A stretch of 64,000 nucleotides of DNA from Cadophora sp. MPI-SDFR-AT-0126 (lineage: Eukaryota > Ascomycota > Leotiomycetes > Helotiales > Ploettnerulaceae). The position numbers and the translations under genes were made by a program. The notes under the pieces were generated by a model. That model did not search any database and was not told where the DNA came from. It saw only the letters and a list, made by a program, of their open reading frames with translations. Position 1 is the stretch's first letter; each line of letters begins with the position of its first letter. Where the stretch lies: assembly GCA_020747065.1 (NCBI GenBank), contig JAGMVK010000020.1:1054001-1118000 (forward strand), read 5' to 3'. Below are positions 45,894 to 57,776 of this stretch, piece by piece.

Positions 45894-47539
45894 CTTGAGA
45901 CCATCAAAACTTGCTTACAACTGCGATTGGAATCTTCTCGTGAACACCATCAGGACCCAAAATCCTACACAACACAACCACCACGGCCAAGGACCAAACC
46001 CTCATTTCTCTTCGCCTGTGCTGTCCTCTCAAGACTTTTCGAAACTTCTCAAAATCCGATATGAGAATGGGGCGCACCCGTTACGATGGTTTCTTCTGCA
46101 ACTCTCCCTCCTAATATTACTGAAAGTTAGCCACGACCACACGATCAAATGCTTGGAGGACAATAAGAAATACCTCAAATGCTTTGCCGAGTATGCAGAG
46201 AGCAACATAGAGTTAAATCAGAATTTTGTTGATCGTGCAATGAAGGTATTAACGTAGGACTGTCAAGACCATTTTAATCGCGATTATAGACTACCAAGGT
46301 AATATTATATCATTTCCCCTCCTGTTGTGTTCATTGCTAACACTACTTCCACGTTAAACTTCTCTTCTCGATCACTCCCGAGTCGATGCCATCTTCGAAC
46401 AATCTGCCGCCAGTAGAGACAACACTTTCTACAGGCTCCCAACTCGGAGAAGCGCCTAGCAACAGCCCGCAATCGGTAACTTTATGCTCAAACGATCTTT
46501 TATCGCTGACCGCTTCTGATCCGGCTGCGAACCGAGTATCGGGAGGAAATGAAATCCCATATAGTAAGAGAGGTCTTGCCACACGACGACAGTATTGCAA
46601 TCGCTAACGAGACCATCTAGTATACCTACTACCACCAGCTATCATCAATATCCTACCTGCAAATACCGCACCTCTGACCAAGGAAAGACTAGTGTTATTC
46701 CTATCTGATTCTGAAGATGCCTTGTTCTGGATCATATTGCCGATCAACTATACAATTGCGCCGTTAATTCAAATGCCTTCAGAGACGATTAGAGAGCTGA
46801 TCAGGTTTCTGCGAACACTGTACGACGGGTTTCTATTCGCAAGCTGCAGTCCTGATCGCGCTATCCATACGTCGAGAATCGAGGTAGGCGGTCGAGGCAC
46901 TCTACCCCCCTCTGCTTCTTTCGCTCCGCGGACTGTCCGAAGTTTGAATTCATGAGGAGCGGAAGCATCAAGGTCTTCGATATGTAGTTCCGGCTTTTGT
47001 TACAGTGATAAACTAGTTTTGTAATCATAATGCTCTGGAGTTGAGCAGATTTTCAAGTGTAATTCCCTGAGATCTGATAATTTGACTCTTGTTGTTGTTC
47101 TCGCTTCAGCTAGGAGGCTACTGAAGCTATTCTCAACCTGCAGGCTAAGAAACCTAAAACGCTCACCAAAGACCATCATTGGATATCCCAGCCGCCACAG
47201 CGGCATCGAGGATCCGCCGCCCCTTGAAGCTTGGTGGGTGCTTCGCTAATTTTCTCAGGCCAGTAGCCTCCACCAGTAGGTCATCCCTTCACGCACGTCA
47301 ACGAATGTGGCATGACTTTCCTCGGAAATGTCAAAATAAAGGAAATCTTCAAATTCCAGCAAAAGCTCGATATTCACCGACTGATTATGAAGCAGGTAGA
47401 ATGCCAATGCTAGAGCGGCCTTGGTTGCTAGATACAGAATGGTGGCTGACAAGATAAGATACAGGTATCCTTACATAAGTAAGTGGGGGAAAGGTGGTGG
47501 AACCCTCATTCCAAAAGTTCGCAGCCTTCCGTGAACAAA
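45894..47539. other. Gene-poor interval
   Basis: Short frames at 45895-46257 and 46692-46955 have no recognisable domain and may be further transposon remains. The last 100 bases are the promoter of the regulator that follows. Confidence 0.35.
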
Positions 47540-50182
47540 ATGAACGCCGTGACAACAACAAATACACCCGAAAAAGCTCTGGGAGACTCTGCGAACGGCC
47601 AAAATGCCTCCAAGTGGTCACCGCCCTCTAATTTTCAATCACAAACCCCGCTCATCGGCAGCTGTATTCATTGCCGCCGGCGCAAAGTTCGTTGCGACAA
47701 ACAATCACCATGTGGGAATTGCGTTAGATTTGGCAAGGAATGCGAGTTAGCTCCACGAAAAAGGGCTCCCAGGAGACCGAGAAAACCCGTCGATGGAGGT
47801 GACTACACCGGAAGAGAGCTGGAGCTGATGAAGCGGCTCAATAGCTTGGAGGGTAAGTGCTTTCTTGACACTGAGATTATTCTGATGCTGATCTACTTGC
47901 GAGCAGGCATCGTAAAAGAACTTAGCGGCCACGTCGAGACAAACGATACGAGCCCTTCCAAATCTGCCGAATTGATGGGAAATGGCGAGGATATCCACAT
48001 TAGAACAGTTGGGAGGTCACATACAGCACCATCAGGCTTGAGGGTTCCGGATGCAGGGGATAGTGTACCTGTTGAGAAAAGCCTAGGAACTCTGATGCTG
48101 TCAGATGAAGGCAAAACTCGTTATGTTCAACGCAACTTCTTTTCTCGTTTGACAGATGAGGTTAGCATTTTCACTACCATTTTGCGGGAACTTGTATGCT
48201 AACGCAGGTATAGGTCGACGATCTCGTCCAGCTGTTCTTCGATGAGGACCGAGAAGACGACGAAGATGTACCTTCTCCTGAGACAAATTCGTCATCACAC
48301 GACCGAGATCACCAAAGTTTTATGTTTGGGTATGCCTCGACGCAAGTCAACATGAGGGATTTACACCCGTTGCCATCCCAGTTACCCTATTACCTGCAAA
48401 TTTACGCTGAGAAGGTGGATGTTCTGGTCAAGATTGTGCACATGCCTACTATCGAAGCTTTATTCAAGGACGCACAGCATGACTTGAACTCTTTGAGCAG
48501 AAGTACAGAAGCTTTGCTGTTTGCTATATACTTTGCTGTGATCACAAGGTATCTAGCACGAACATATGTTTATGGTGTTATACTGATTTACGTAGCATGT
48601 CAGGCGAAGATGTCAAATCGAATTTAGGATGCGAAAGGAAAGTCGCTTATGTGAGTGCTTTTCTCGCATTTGCGGACCAAATTTCATCTGTGGACCGCAG
48701 AACTGACCCGCTTTAGGACAGATACCGCTTTGGGGTTGAGCAAGCGCTTGCTCGAGCCAACTTTCTGGATAGTTCGGACTTGACTACTCTCCAAGCTTTT
48801 GTTCTGTACCTCTCAACAGTCAGATGTGAAGACCATACTCGAGTTGCATGGGCTCTTATGCGATCTGCTGTCGGAGTTGCGCAGTCCATGGGCTTACATA
48901 GAGATGGAACGATGTTTCACCTCAGTCCATACGATGTAGAGATGCGCCGTCGTTTATGGTAAGCTTCCCCTGCTACAAGAGCTGGCTTTTCTCCCAAAGC
49001 TTGATGTTACATCTTTGAGTGTGGTAGTGCATATTATCTGATTCTTCGACTAGGTGGCAGCTATGTATCCTGGATTTTCGACTCTCGGAGAAGTATGGGT
49101 CGGAGACTTGTACCATGGATATTTCATTTGATACGAGGCGGCCGCTAAATATCAATGACTCCGACCTTCAGCCCGATGCTCTTGTTGCCCCGGAGCCACG
49201 CGTTGGCCTCACAGATGTCTCAATTGCACTCATATCTTGCGAGATCAGCACTGCCGCCCATAAACTGATGTCTTCGAGTATCGACGATGGAGCTGCACAG
49301 GTGTCTGGGAAAGAAGAACGAATTCGAAAGTTTTGTCAGATTCTGGAGGAGAAATACGTCAAGTACTGTATAGACTCCACTCCGATGTCTTGGATAGTTT
49401 CAAGGCTTTGCAGACTCGTGATTTGCAAACTGGAATCGATGCTGCTCATGCCACTGACAAGGATCGAATCCATAAATCGAGATCCAGAATCCAAAGAGCT
49501 CTACGACAAGATGTTCCTAGCCAGCATTGAAGTCGTTGAGCTTCGACGGGATCTCGAGGCTGACATAACCAAACAATGGCATTGGTATCTTCGTACGATC
49601 ATTCAGTGGCATTCCATTGCATACCTGCTCTCGGAGCTTTGTGTAAGGGACCCTGATGACAACGTGACTCGCGCTTGGAATGTGTTGGACCTCGTTTTTC
49701 AAGACTACCGAGACTTACAAGGCCATGGCGCTCCTGGGATGCTGATGGCACCGATGAAAAAGCTGATCGCGCGAGCCAGGCAGAAAAGAGCGCAGGACCT
49801 AGAGAAATTGAGAAAACCCGAAGTGGCAGCACAGGAGGACAATCGAACGGACAATAAGGCAGCTATCCACTTTCCACCGCTTGCTTCAGATGTTCCTCCA
49901 GCTCAAGACTTCTTTCCCGGGACGTTCGACTACCACACTGTCCCAACTTCTCAGGAGCAGACATATGGAGACTTCCAGCAGGACTGGCTTCAACAGCAGC
50001 AGCAACAATATCCGAACATGGCACCCACACCTTGGTTATTAGAGGATTCTGCGTTACAGGACTTGGGTATTGACATGAATTACTTGGACCCGAACATGGA
50101 ATGGGAAGGGTTGAATGATCTGATGAGACAGATGGAGCCTGCTTATGGTCCCAATTCCCATGGTCCATTTGGCGGATGGTGA
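47540..50182 (+). CDS. Zn2Cys6 transcription factor with fungal-specific middle domain
   Basis: Six exons (47540-47852, 47907-48160, 48214-48548, 48596-48650, 48717-48958, 49054-50182) join to 775 aa in one frame. The zinc cluster spans residues 42-68 (C-I-H-C, R-R-R-K-V-R-C, C-G-N-C and a final Cys; C-x2-C-x6-C-x5-C-x2-C-x6-C). It is followed by a basic linker R-K-R-A-P-R-R-P-R-K-P. The Fungal_trans domain starts near L-P-Y-Y-L-Q-I-Y and includes A-Q-S-M-G-L-H-R-D-G and R-R-R-L-W-W-Q-L, the family hallmark split by the last intron. The C-terminus is Gln- and Pro-rich, like an activation region. An in-frame Met at 47483 would add 19 residues; the later Met is preferred. It is convergent with the flavoprotein gene that ends 116 bases away. 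Confidence 0.88.
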
Positions 50183-50298
50183 AACACGATATAGAATTAA
50201 TTACCTTCGAATTATGACATATAGACTTTTCTAACGACTGATGAGCACGTCCTTCCAAATTCACCACAAATTCGCCATCAATTACTGCCTAGGTAAGA

Positions 50299-51984
50299 CT
50301 ACCGCGATCTCCACCTATCCCTCTCAAAATCAACGAAAATCCTGTCAGCTGTATGGTAGCCCATCCGGCAACTCAACTCCAATGACGGGAAGACATCATC
50401 TACCCCGCCGGTGTAATACATGTGCGTTGCCAGCTCGTACTCGTCGAATGACTGTTGCAGAGTATCAAAAGTCGGGGCAATAAATCGCCAGACCTGTCGG
50501 TGGACAAAAGGGAAGGCGAATCCAGCTTCCCCATCGACCATCTGAACTAAGATACTGTCATCCAGGTATTCAGAAGATTCGATTCGATATATCCTCTCGT
50601 GAGCTACCGTGTCGCAGTCTTCCATGTTCCGTGGATGACAGTATATCGTATCTATGTACGTGATGATGCCAACCAAGGAGATACTGAAAATCTCAGGCAT
50701 GCTTGAAATGTTGGCGGTGGTCAGGATGTGAGTTGGTAAAATCATGTTCGGGGATAAGTTGAGAAATGTCGGAGATATGCCTCTAGATGATGCAAAGTGT
50801 GTGACATGTGTTACTGGCTTTGATACTGTGTTGCGAGCTACTGGTGCATCGGTGCCGTCACCGTCCCAACGAATGTCATTCATACAGAAAGGTGAAGCAA
50901 TAACAACCGCGTCAAATTCTTCCCAGCTTTGAGAAACGTCCGGCTTCGTACTGTGGGGCAGGGACTCCACGAGAAGCCTGTACTGCTTGGAAACGCCCTT
51001 GCGAATCTCTTTGACCTTGGAGTACAGCTTCACCGATGCTTTTGACAGAGCGATCAGCCTCTCCACTAGTCGATAGTTCCCATCCTGAACGGAAACTTTT
51101 CGAGCATAATGCTCTTCGTAGGCGACTTCTGCAGCAATGCCGCGAATGTCCTCGATATTCTGCGCGAATCTCGCCCGACTGAGTGGCCCAACAACCTCGA
51201 CGAGGAAGCTATCGGACAGGTTCAGCTTTCGAAAGAATACATCTGCAGGATCCAGCACCCCATCTTCCAGGCCAGCATTTCGAAGCTCCGAACCAAGGCC
51301 TGAGAAGGGCTGTCTTTTCCAGGATGGGGTTTCTGGCCCGAACTTGTTCAGGCTTCGACGGTTTGCTGAAGAACTTCGATCCAGCGTCCACGGCGACAAC
51401 CCGTACCTCCACATCAACCTCGCAAGATTCCACCAGCTCGGACGCGATAGTTTTCGTAGTGCCCACGGCTGCTCTCCATCTTTCCACACGGCAAGCAATA
51501 ATTCCCACCACGTTGTGCACTGCGGTTCGTGCGGCTCATAGTTGATCAGAGCCGGCCCGTTCCAAACACCCACAGTCTCCATCCTTTGCATCATCCATCT
51601 TGCATCCAGACGCTTCGGAGAGAGTCCAACATCTTTCATTGCTTTCAGGAAAAACGCATCATTTGTAGATGCAGATGGTGCGCCGACTTCGATCGTGAGG
51701 CCGCGATACTTCACTGATTTGATACGTCCTCCGATCTGCGACTCCCTTTCGAAGATGGTGATATCAACATTTTGATGCTCACGAATGAAATTGTGGAGGT
51801 AATATGCAGTCGTGGCCCCAGCGAGACCGCTACCGATTACCGCAACCTTCTTGTTTTCGGTGGGGTGAGTTTGCGTGGAGGAGCCGGGATTTGACTTCGG
51901 GAGCGGATGCTGCATCTCCATCGAAGCCGCAACCATTGCTAGTAACAGCAATGTAGCCAGGTTACATATCAAGAAGCTATTCAT
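50299..51984 (-). CDS. Prenylcysteine-oxidase-like FAD-dependent amine oxidase
   Basis: An intronless 561-aa frame. A hydrophobic N-terminal segment (residues about 4-21) acts as signal peptide or anchor, so the enzyme should enter the secretory or vacuolar route. The FAD-binding motif V-A-V-I-G-S-G-L-A-G at about 47-56 is followed by the F-E-R-E-S-Q-I-G-G-R flavin signature at about 78-87. The C-terminal half matches the prenylcysteine lyase domain, with a segment ending G-Y-H-T-A-D-R-I. Relatives oxidise farnesyl- or geranylgeranyl-cysteine released from degraded prenylated proteins. Some fungal paralogues belong to secondary-metabolite loci, so the substrate here is open. The Zn2Cys6 gene converges on it from the left. 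Confidence 0.85.
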   Translation of the reverse strand: MNSFLICNLATLLLLAMVAASMEMQHPLPKSNPGSSTQTHPTENKKVAVIGSGLAGATTAYYLHNFIREHQNVDITIFERESQIGGRIKSVKYRGLTIEVGAPSASTNDAFFLKAMKDVGLSPKRLDARWMMQRMETVGVWNGPALINYEPHEPQCTTWWELLLAVWKDGEQPWALRKLSRPSWWNLARLMWRYGLSPWTLDRSSSANRRSLNKFGPETPSWKRQPFSGLGSELRNAGLEDGVLDPADVFFRKLNLSDSFLVEVVGPLSRARFAQNIEDIRGIAAEVAYEEHYARKVSVQDGNYRLVERLIALSKASVKLYSKVKEIRKGVSKQYRLLVESLPHSTKPDVSQSWEEFDAVVIASPFCMNDIRWDGDGTDAPVARNTVSKPVTHVTHFASSRGISPTFLNLSPNMILPTHILTTANISSMPEIFSISLVGIITYIDTIYCHPRNMEDCDTVAHERIYRIESSEYLDDSILVQMVDGEAGFAFPFVHRQVWRFIAPTFDTLQQSFDEYELATHMYYTGGVDDVFPSLELSCRMGYHTADRIFVDFERDRWRSR

Positions 51985-52406
51985 CTTTATCTATATCTAT
52001 TAAGAGACTAGGGCTAATACTTGTCGGTGCTGTGGACTTGAGGTCACGATTAAGAGACTGGGCGAAAGATGCAAAACCAACATCCAACATCACAGGCCAC
52101 ATAACTTATCGGCTAACAATTCTGAGCAATATTGTTGATATGTATGATGTATAGAGTAAGGAAACTTGCCGCAATTTGTTAAGAGACTGACCACACGACT
52201 TCGGAAAGATGCTCACGATCTCCGTCCTTTGTCTCACTTCGTACAATGTGGCCAGAAGCTCGTTTCCTGTTTCGTCAGGTCAGTTGCCTCAGCTTTAAGC
52301 GAGTTTTGGAGACTACGACCTCAGCCGCATTCGACCTCCAGCCTTCTTCACCGTCAATTTATCAAACATTGTGACCTTCAACATCAAAGTTTGATAGCCT
52401 GGCGCC
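51985..52406. promoter_or_regulatory. Divergent promoter region of flavoprotein and HET genes
   Basis: A 422-base interval between two divergent start codons. The phrase TTAAGAGACT occurs three times (at about 51999, 52051 and 52178), which could be a regulatory element or chance. Confidence 0.4.
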
Positions 52407-54542
52407 ATGGTAGAACTTGTAGGACAAGTCGGTCAAAGCCTGGAGGGCCTCAATTTGATAGATGGTAGCAGTCCTAGAAGATCTCTCGAGTATCATGCCC
52501 TCCCAACAAAGCGTCACTTTCGACTGCTCGACCTCAAGCCAAGTGCTCTCAACTCAATTCATAGCCTGTCCCTGGAGGTAGTGACCACGATCGATGTATA
52601 CGACCTCGACAATGCACCCCGCTTCAACGCATTATCTTACACCTGGGGTGACGCTTTCAAAGACCCGCTCTCGCCTTCAAACTCAAGCCCAGATCACCCT
52701 CCAACTTTCGAGTCTCAAATGACCTGTAACGGGCAGCAAGTGTCCATAACGAGAAACCTATATGATGGCCTCTCAGCATTCGTCAAGGCGGGAATCTCTG
52801 GGTTGATATGGGTCGATGCAATTTGTATCAACCAGAAGGACGATGTTGAAAAGGGGTCTCAGGTGGCAATGATGGGGGATATCTACTCTCGTGCTTCGGA
52901 AGTACTCATTTGGCTGGGGCCTCATCGAGACGGAATCGAGGACTTTGCATACGCTACCACAGACCTGCTAGAGACCGTGGCTTCTCAAAGCCATCCAAGA
53001 CAGCTGAAGCAGACCTTCCGGTCTAGCAGTTTGTTCGATCTTGAATTCTGGGACAGTATTCAGATGGAGTCACCTCTCCGTAGACTGGTCGGGTTTGCTC
53101 TCTTCTACGCCTCTTGCCGTTGGTTTACAAGGTGTTGGATACTCCAAGAGGTCGCTCTTGCACAGAAATCGCGAATGATATGCGGGACGCTCACCATCTC
53201 TGTCAGAGCTGCCATCGATGTGGCCATGATACTCCTGCATGAGACTCACTGGTTCAGCGAGGTGGAGAATTTCGTACGGAAATCTTTTGATCTACGGCGT
53301 TTCTTCTGGATACGAGAACTTGCAGCGCTCTTCTTTTTCGACCTTATCGACGTATCCCAGGATTCGTTTGACGAGCTCCATCATAGATGGGACGCCGATG
53401 CAGCTTCGATCCTAGCCTTGTCGCGTCTGCTGGCAAACTTTCGAACATCGAATTGTGTGGATCCTCGAGATAAAATCTACTCCCTTCTTGGAATTGTCAA
53501 TGGCCAGGCCTTAAGTCCTTCGATTTACGATTTCATCACCCCGGATTACACGCTGTTCACTGAAGATGTCCTCACAAAGACATCGACAACAATCCTCGAG
53601 AAATCTCACACACTCGACGCCCTATGTGAGCTCAGATCTCCGTCCGAGGATAGCAGCAGCCTGAATCTCCCGTCTTGGGTTGTTGACTACACCGTAGCTG
53701 AAGGGCCAGTCCCCTTGGCTAGTCCCCGATTCTTCGACTTTGATCCACGATTTGATGCATCCTCATGTGAGAAAACCGTGTACCCTCCTTTTTCCGTTCA
53801 AAAGTCGCAGATTCAATGCTCTGGTGCCAAGTTCGACGTTATAATCAAGACCATGACCTGCGACATGGTGGAGCTTGGCACTCAAATTGAGCTTCAGCAG
53901 GATGCCCTGCTCTCTCTGTGGTCTTTCTTTCTATCTCTACCTCCAATGACAAATGGCCTTCCCAGGCTTGCTGTATTGGGGCAAACCCTGGGCTGTTTCA
54001 TGGAGAATAAGATCGAGTGGGATGATCTGGACGCATATGCAAAGAAGATCAAGCCCTGGATGACCGTAATGCTAATGTGGCTCATGACTTCATCCAGCGA
54101 AGCGGAATGCCAACATGCAGACCTGAGGGGTATCCTTGAGACTTTATCGAGGAGTCCATCGAGTCACGAGCGGGACATATGCCAGAAAGCGGTCTCACAG
54201 CTAGAATGGAATGGGGAAGTCAACGTTGCCGAGGATGTCCAGTACGAAGTCCTCAACGCCGAACGAGACCGCTGCATTGACCTTGCGATCGAAATGGATT
54301 ATCATCGGCGTCTGTTCCTCACTGAGAATGGACATCTAGGCATGGGAAGCCGTACGGTCAAAGCGGGCGATCAGGTGTGGATGCTTTGCGATGCACATGT
54401 ACCTTTTGTATTGCGGCCAGACGCTTCGGAAGGGCAGTATCAGGTGCTTGGAGACTGCTATGTTCATTGCTTCATGAATGGTGAAATGCTCGAGGATCCA
54501 TGGGGACTGAAAGATAAGATAGGGCCTCTTACGATCGTCTGA
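52407..54542 (+). CDS. HET-domain (heterokaryon incompatibility) protein, intact
   Basis: An intronless 711-aa frame. HET domain block 1 reads F-N-A-L-S-Y-T-W-G-D at residues 73-82. Block 2 reads W-V-D-A-I-C-I-N-Q at 135-143, followed by I-Y-S-R-A-S-E-V-L-I-W-L-G at about 159-171. Block 3 reads C-W-I-L-Q-E-V-A-L at roughly 245-255. D-P-R-D-K-I-Y-S-L-L-G and P-S-W-V-V-D-Y are the usual downstream motifs. The C-terminus holds the conserved P-F-V-L-R-P and G-D-C-Y-V-H-C-F-M-N-G-E segment. Such proteins act in non-self recognition or programmed cell death. No NACHT, WD or ankyrin part is attached. Unlike the copy at 11-13 kb this one has no interruption. Confidence 0.92.
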   Translation: MVELVGQVGQSLEGLNLIDGSSPRRSLEYHALPTKRHFRLLDLKPSALNSIHSLSLEVVTTIDVYDLDNAPRFNALSYTWGDAFKDPLSPSNSSPDHPPTFESQMTCNGQQVSITRNLYDGLSAFVKAGISGLIWVDAICINQKDDVEKGSQVAMMGDIYSRASEVLIWLGPHRDGIEDFAYATTDLLETVASQSHPRQLKQTFRSSSLFDLEFWDSIQMESPLRRLVGFALFYASCRWFTRCWILQEVALAQKSRMICGTLTISVRAAIDVAMILLHETHWFSEVENFVRKSFDLRRFFWIRELAALFFFDLIDVSQDSFDELHHRWDADAASILALSRLLANFRTSNCVDPRDKIYSLLGIVNGQALSPSIYDFITPDYTLFTEDVLTKTSTTILEKSHTLDALCELRSPSEDSSSLNLPSWVVDYTVAEGPVPLASPRFFDFDPRFDASSCEKTVYPPFSVQKSQIQCSGAKFDVIIKTMTCDMVELGTQIELQQDALLSLWSFFLSLPPMTNGLPRLAVLGQTLGCFMENKIEWDDLDAYAKKIKPWMTVMLMWLMTSSSEAECQHADLRGILETLSRSPSSHERDICQKAVSQLEWNGEVNVAEDVQYEVLNAERDRCIDLAIEMDYHRRLFLTENGHLGMGSRTVKAGDQVWMLCDAHVPFVLRPDASEGQYQVLGDCYVHCFMNGEMLEDPWGLKDKIGPLTIV

Positions 54543-55187
54543 GCTGACCAAATATCGTTCGCTCTCACTTTGGTGATCACGAACTTCTCTAAGCGCTTGT
54601 TTGTGTTCGTATCCTTGGAGTTAGACTCGAGACTTCCAGTTTTTCCTTAACTGTCCCTAGATTCTCTTTCCTACCATTTCTTCTGTACTTCGTGACTCCT
54701 TACTTTGAGGTCAGTTCTGTTCCGATATAGTTTCACAAATCATTCGCTATCAAATACAAGTCAATGTGACGGACACGCAATCCTATTTTATGATGCTCCC
54801 AGGGCTGACATTTATCGCCATATTTTGAGCGAGTAAGCCGTTTTAGTAAAGCCTCATCAGGCGTCAGTTGGGAAACTAGTCTCGCTGGTGATTGTGCTGA
54901 CGGTTCTTCGTACTGGTGACTGGTACATTTACCGGTCATGGCTGGTAATTTTGCTACATGTTACTCTTGAATAAGTACTCTTGTGACGTATGAAGACAGC
55001 TAGCTTGTTCGCTTGATGTAAATCACAAATTTCATATTAAAACGTCTGTTTTCACGAGTACGCTTCAGGTATCGTTTTCATTCATCCACTAGCAGTTCTG
55101 GCTGCAAGAAGCAAAGTCGAGGCCTCATATGCATCTCGCCCACGAAGCAGATTCCTACCATTTCGCCTTGCACTATTCCAGGAGATG
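54543..55187. other. Intergenic, convergent 3' flanks
   Basis: Lies between the ends of the HET and Arb2-domain genes. Nothing recognised. Confidence 0.4.
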
Positions 55188-56550
55188 TCAATCCGCCTTC
55201 ACATTCTCCTTGTTCTTCTCAACATCACCGCCCCCCTCGACCGTCGCGATCTCCGTGTCCTTCTCAATCTTCTCTCCCTCATCATCATCCTCGACCTCCT
55301 CAATCTCCCGAACACCACTATCACCATCCCAAGTCTGAGGACCAGGCTCATCATCTTCCTCCTCACCACCAAAGTCCATACGAGCAAATTGTGGATTCTC
55401 ATACTCGGGATCAGCAGCAACCTCTCTAAACCAATCGACAATAACCCGATGAGACTCCGTCATCATAGTCTCACTATAATACGGTTCACCAGAGCTGAAG
55501 ACTGGACAACCATACGCATGGACGCGCTTGGAACCGTTATGGTCAGCCATGAAGACTCCAACTGGATCCTGGGACTGGACATAAGCTCTGCCACGCTTGA
55601 GCAGGAAGTCGGCGAACTTGGGATTGGTGATCTCGTGAGCGTGGAAGTAGGAAGCAACTGATGCGAAAGCGTCGACTCTCTTTCCCCACTTCTCAAAGTT
55701 CTTCTCATCGTTGAGAAAGAGAGATACTTGGACCGCGCCGTCGGAGACACCAATGAGCGAGAGCTTAGCGTCTGGGTGCGCCAAGTTCTCGACCACCTCG
55801 TTGAAGATCGTGTTGACGTGCTCAGCGGTAGTTCTGTTACCCGGAATCGTGTTCTTCCCCTCGCTGAAGCGATATGGTGGCTCGACGGCACTCTTCTGAG
55901 GCAAAGCGAACCAGCTGGTCTGAGTGACGGCCTTCTGACCCTTACGCCACCATCTCAGCTGTCCCATGTTGGCGAGGATGATACCGGGGGAGTCGACATT
56001 CTGGGTAGAGAAAGTCTGGCATTGGATGTACTTGACGAGGTTGACTGCAGATCCTTGGTTGATTCCTCCCTTTCCGCCGATGATTCTGTGGGCGAAGATA
56101 CCGAGATCTTGGGTGTGCTCGTAGAAGAGGATCACGATGTGCTTCTTGGTCGAGAGGTTGGCGGATACGAAGATGGGGAGGTTTGGTTGATCAGCTGCTG
56201 TACCGAGAGGAACACGGATCTTTTCGAGGCCGAGACGGGAGAGACGATCATAGACTTCGGTACGGATTGCTTCTGGAAAGAGTGAGCAGGTATCTCATGC
56301 GAAGGTGAGCGGACTCACCATTCATGGACTCTCTCTGGACGCAATTGAATCGATCATTCTTGGTAAGGAAGAACTTGAAGTAGGCCTTCTCGTTCTCAAT
56401 GTTTCGGATCTCATCCTCGTCGTTGATAAAGTAGCTACATCGATCAGCAAGTGGGAAGAATATTGGGCAAAGAGGAACTCACCCTAAACCTTTCAGATCA
56501 GACGGGTACACAGGATCTTTGGGAAGACCGGAGTCAAGGCGGCGAAACAT
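55188..56550 (-). CDS. Arb2-domain protein
   Basis: Three exons (56550-56483, 56434-56319, 56272-55188) join to 422 aa. The N-terminus M-F-R-R-L-D-S-G-L-P-K-D-P and the segment Y-F-I-N-D-E-D-E-I-R are typical of the fungal family. The Arb2 fold follows, with H-I-V-I-L-F-Y-E-H-T-Q-D-L-G, G-S-A-V-N-L-V-K-Y-I and L-S-L-I-G-V-S-D-G-A. Its serine-containing turn recalls an alpha/beta-hydrolase elbow. In fission yeast Arb2 is part of the Argonaute siRNA chaperone complex, and related domains are attached to Hda1-type histone deacetylases. This protein is a stand-alone member with an acidic C-terminal tail rich in Glu and Asp. A role in RNA silencing or chromatin is inferred from the family only. 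Confidence 0.82.
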
Positions 56551-57170
56551 GGTGGTGCTTGCGGAAGGGCTGTGGGTATGGACGAGATCTGCTGGAGGTA
56601 GGGAGATGATTTATTCTCTGGTGGAAAGAAAGAAGGAGAGGGAAATGACGAGAGCGACACACGAAGATTTGATGTCGCTGTATAGGTGGACAAGACCAGA
56701 GGTGGAGAGGACAGAAGCGAGGAAGAGAAGAGTGAATTCGACGAAGAGAATTGGAAGTTTGCTTGCCTGATTGTTTGCTTGTTTGCTGGCTTGCTTGCTT
56801 TAGGAAGCTGCGCTATCACTTGGCCAATTTGGGCAAGAGAAAGCACCTTGGATCTGATATTCACTCGGCCTACCGAAGGCATCAACACCTGAACACCAAA
56901 TCGTGGAGAAGAAACTGGTTTTGTTGTTGCCATTTCAACCTCTGTGATCCTGCCAATACTACCCCTAGTATTGCCGTATATGGTTGGTACATCTACAATG
57001 CTTCCTCTATCGTAATATTATACAATCTCCAATCGCGTGTGTTTGTCGGTGTCCATTTCACCCGGCGGCAGAGGATAATTTGCTCCAACTGTACATCGTA
57101 GCTGTCCGGCACTCTGCCTCCCCATCTACCTCTCCTTCCTGCCCAATTCCCCATTTTACAGATCCTCATT
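56551..57170. other. Intergenic between Arb2-domain and MRP2 genes
   Basis: Contains the Arb2 gene's promoter and 5' leader (pyrimidine-rich on the minus strand) and the 3' flank of MRP2. A GCTTGCTTGTTT-like tandem word pattern lies at 56759-56798. Confidence 0.4.
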
Positions 57171-57776
57171 CTACCAACTAGCCTTCTTCACACCAGGTAA
57201 CGACCCAGCAAGAGCATTGACTCTGAAGTTATACTGCAAAGCACATCAGCACAATCCATCAAATACAAACGCACCATCCTATCACAGCCGTTCAATTCCT
57301 CCAGCCCACTCCTCCAACAACAATCCAACCACTCCGAAATCCACCGCAGGGCACTTACTCGCGTCATCTTGAAATCCCTCAACACACCCCTCCCTTTGCC
57401 ACCCTCTATACATCTATTGCGGATCTGTGTAGCACGGGTATAGCAATGCATCTGCGACAGCTGCAGCTGTGCTTGCGCGCGGGTTCGGGCAGGAAGCGTC
57501 AGATTGCGGATGATGTAGCGGAGAGCTTGTCTGGTGGCCGCAAATACATCAGCAACATTCTTTGGCAGACAATTGATCTGGCAGACGTGACAACACTTCG
57601 CTGGGAAGCTTTGCAGATGGAGAGGAGGATGTTGATGGAATGGAATGGGATGAGACGGGAGAAACGTACCTTTCTGGCTCATGCTCGGCGAAGACTTTCC
57701 GCTTGGTGTGGTCGCGAATGACTTTGATGTTGACGAAGCAGCCCAGATCGAGCTTCTTCGACCGGAACATGGACAT
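57171..57776 (-). CDS. MRP2: Mitochondrial small-subunit ribosomal protein uS14m
   Basis: Component of the mitochondrial ribosome small-subunit head. Three exons (57776-57670, 57530-57359, 57233-57171) join to 113 aa, nearly the length of the yeast protein. The start gives M-S-M-F-R-S-K-K-L-D-L-G. The body contains R-Q-A-L-R-Y-I-I-R-N-L, L-P-A-R-T-R-A-Q-A-Q-L and the uS14 hallmark R-C-I-E-G-G-K-G-R-G-V. The last small exon supplies N-A-L-A-G-S-L-P-G-V-K-K-A-S-W, the typical uS14 C-terminus, which supports the intron choice. An in-frame Met 22 codons upstream exists, but its Thr run looks untranslated. The gene is divergent from ERG2. Confidence 0.9.
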
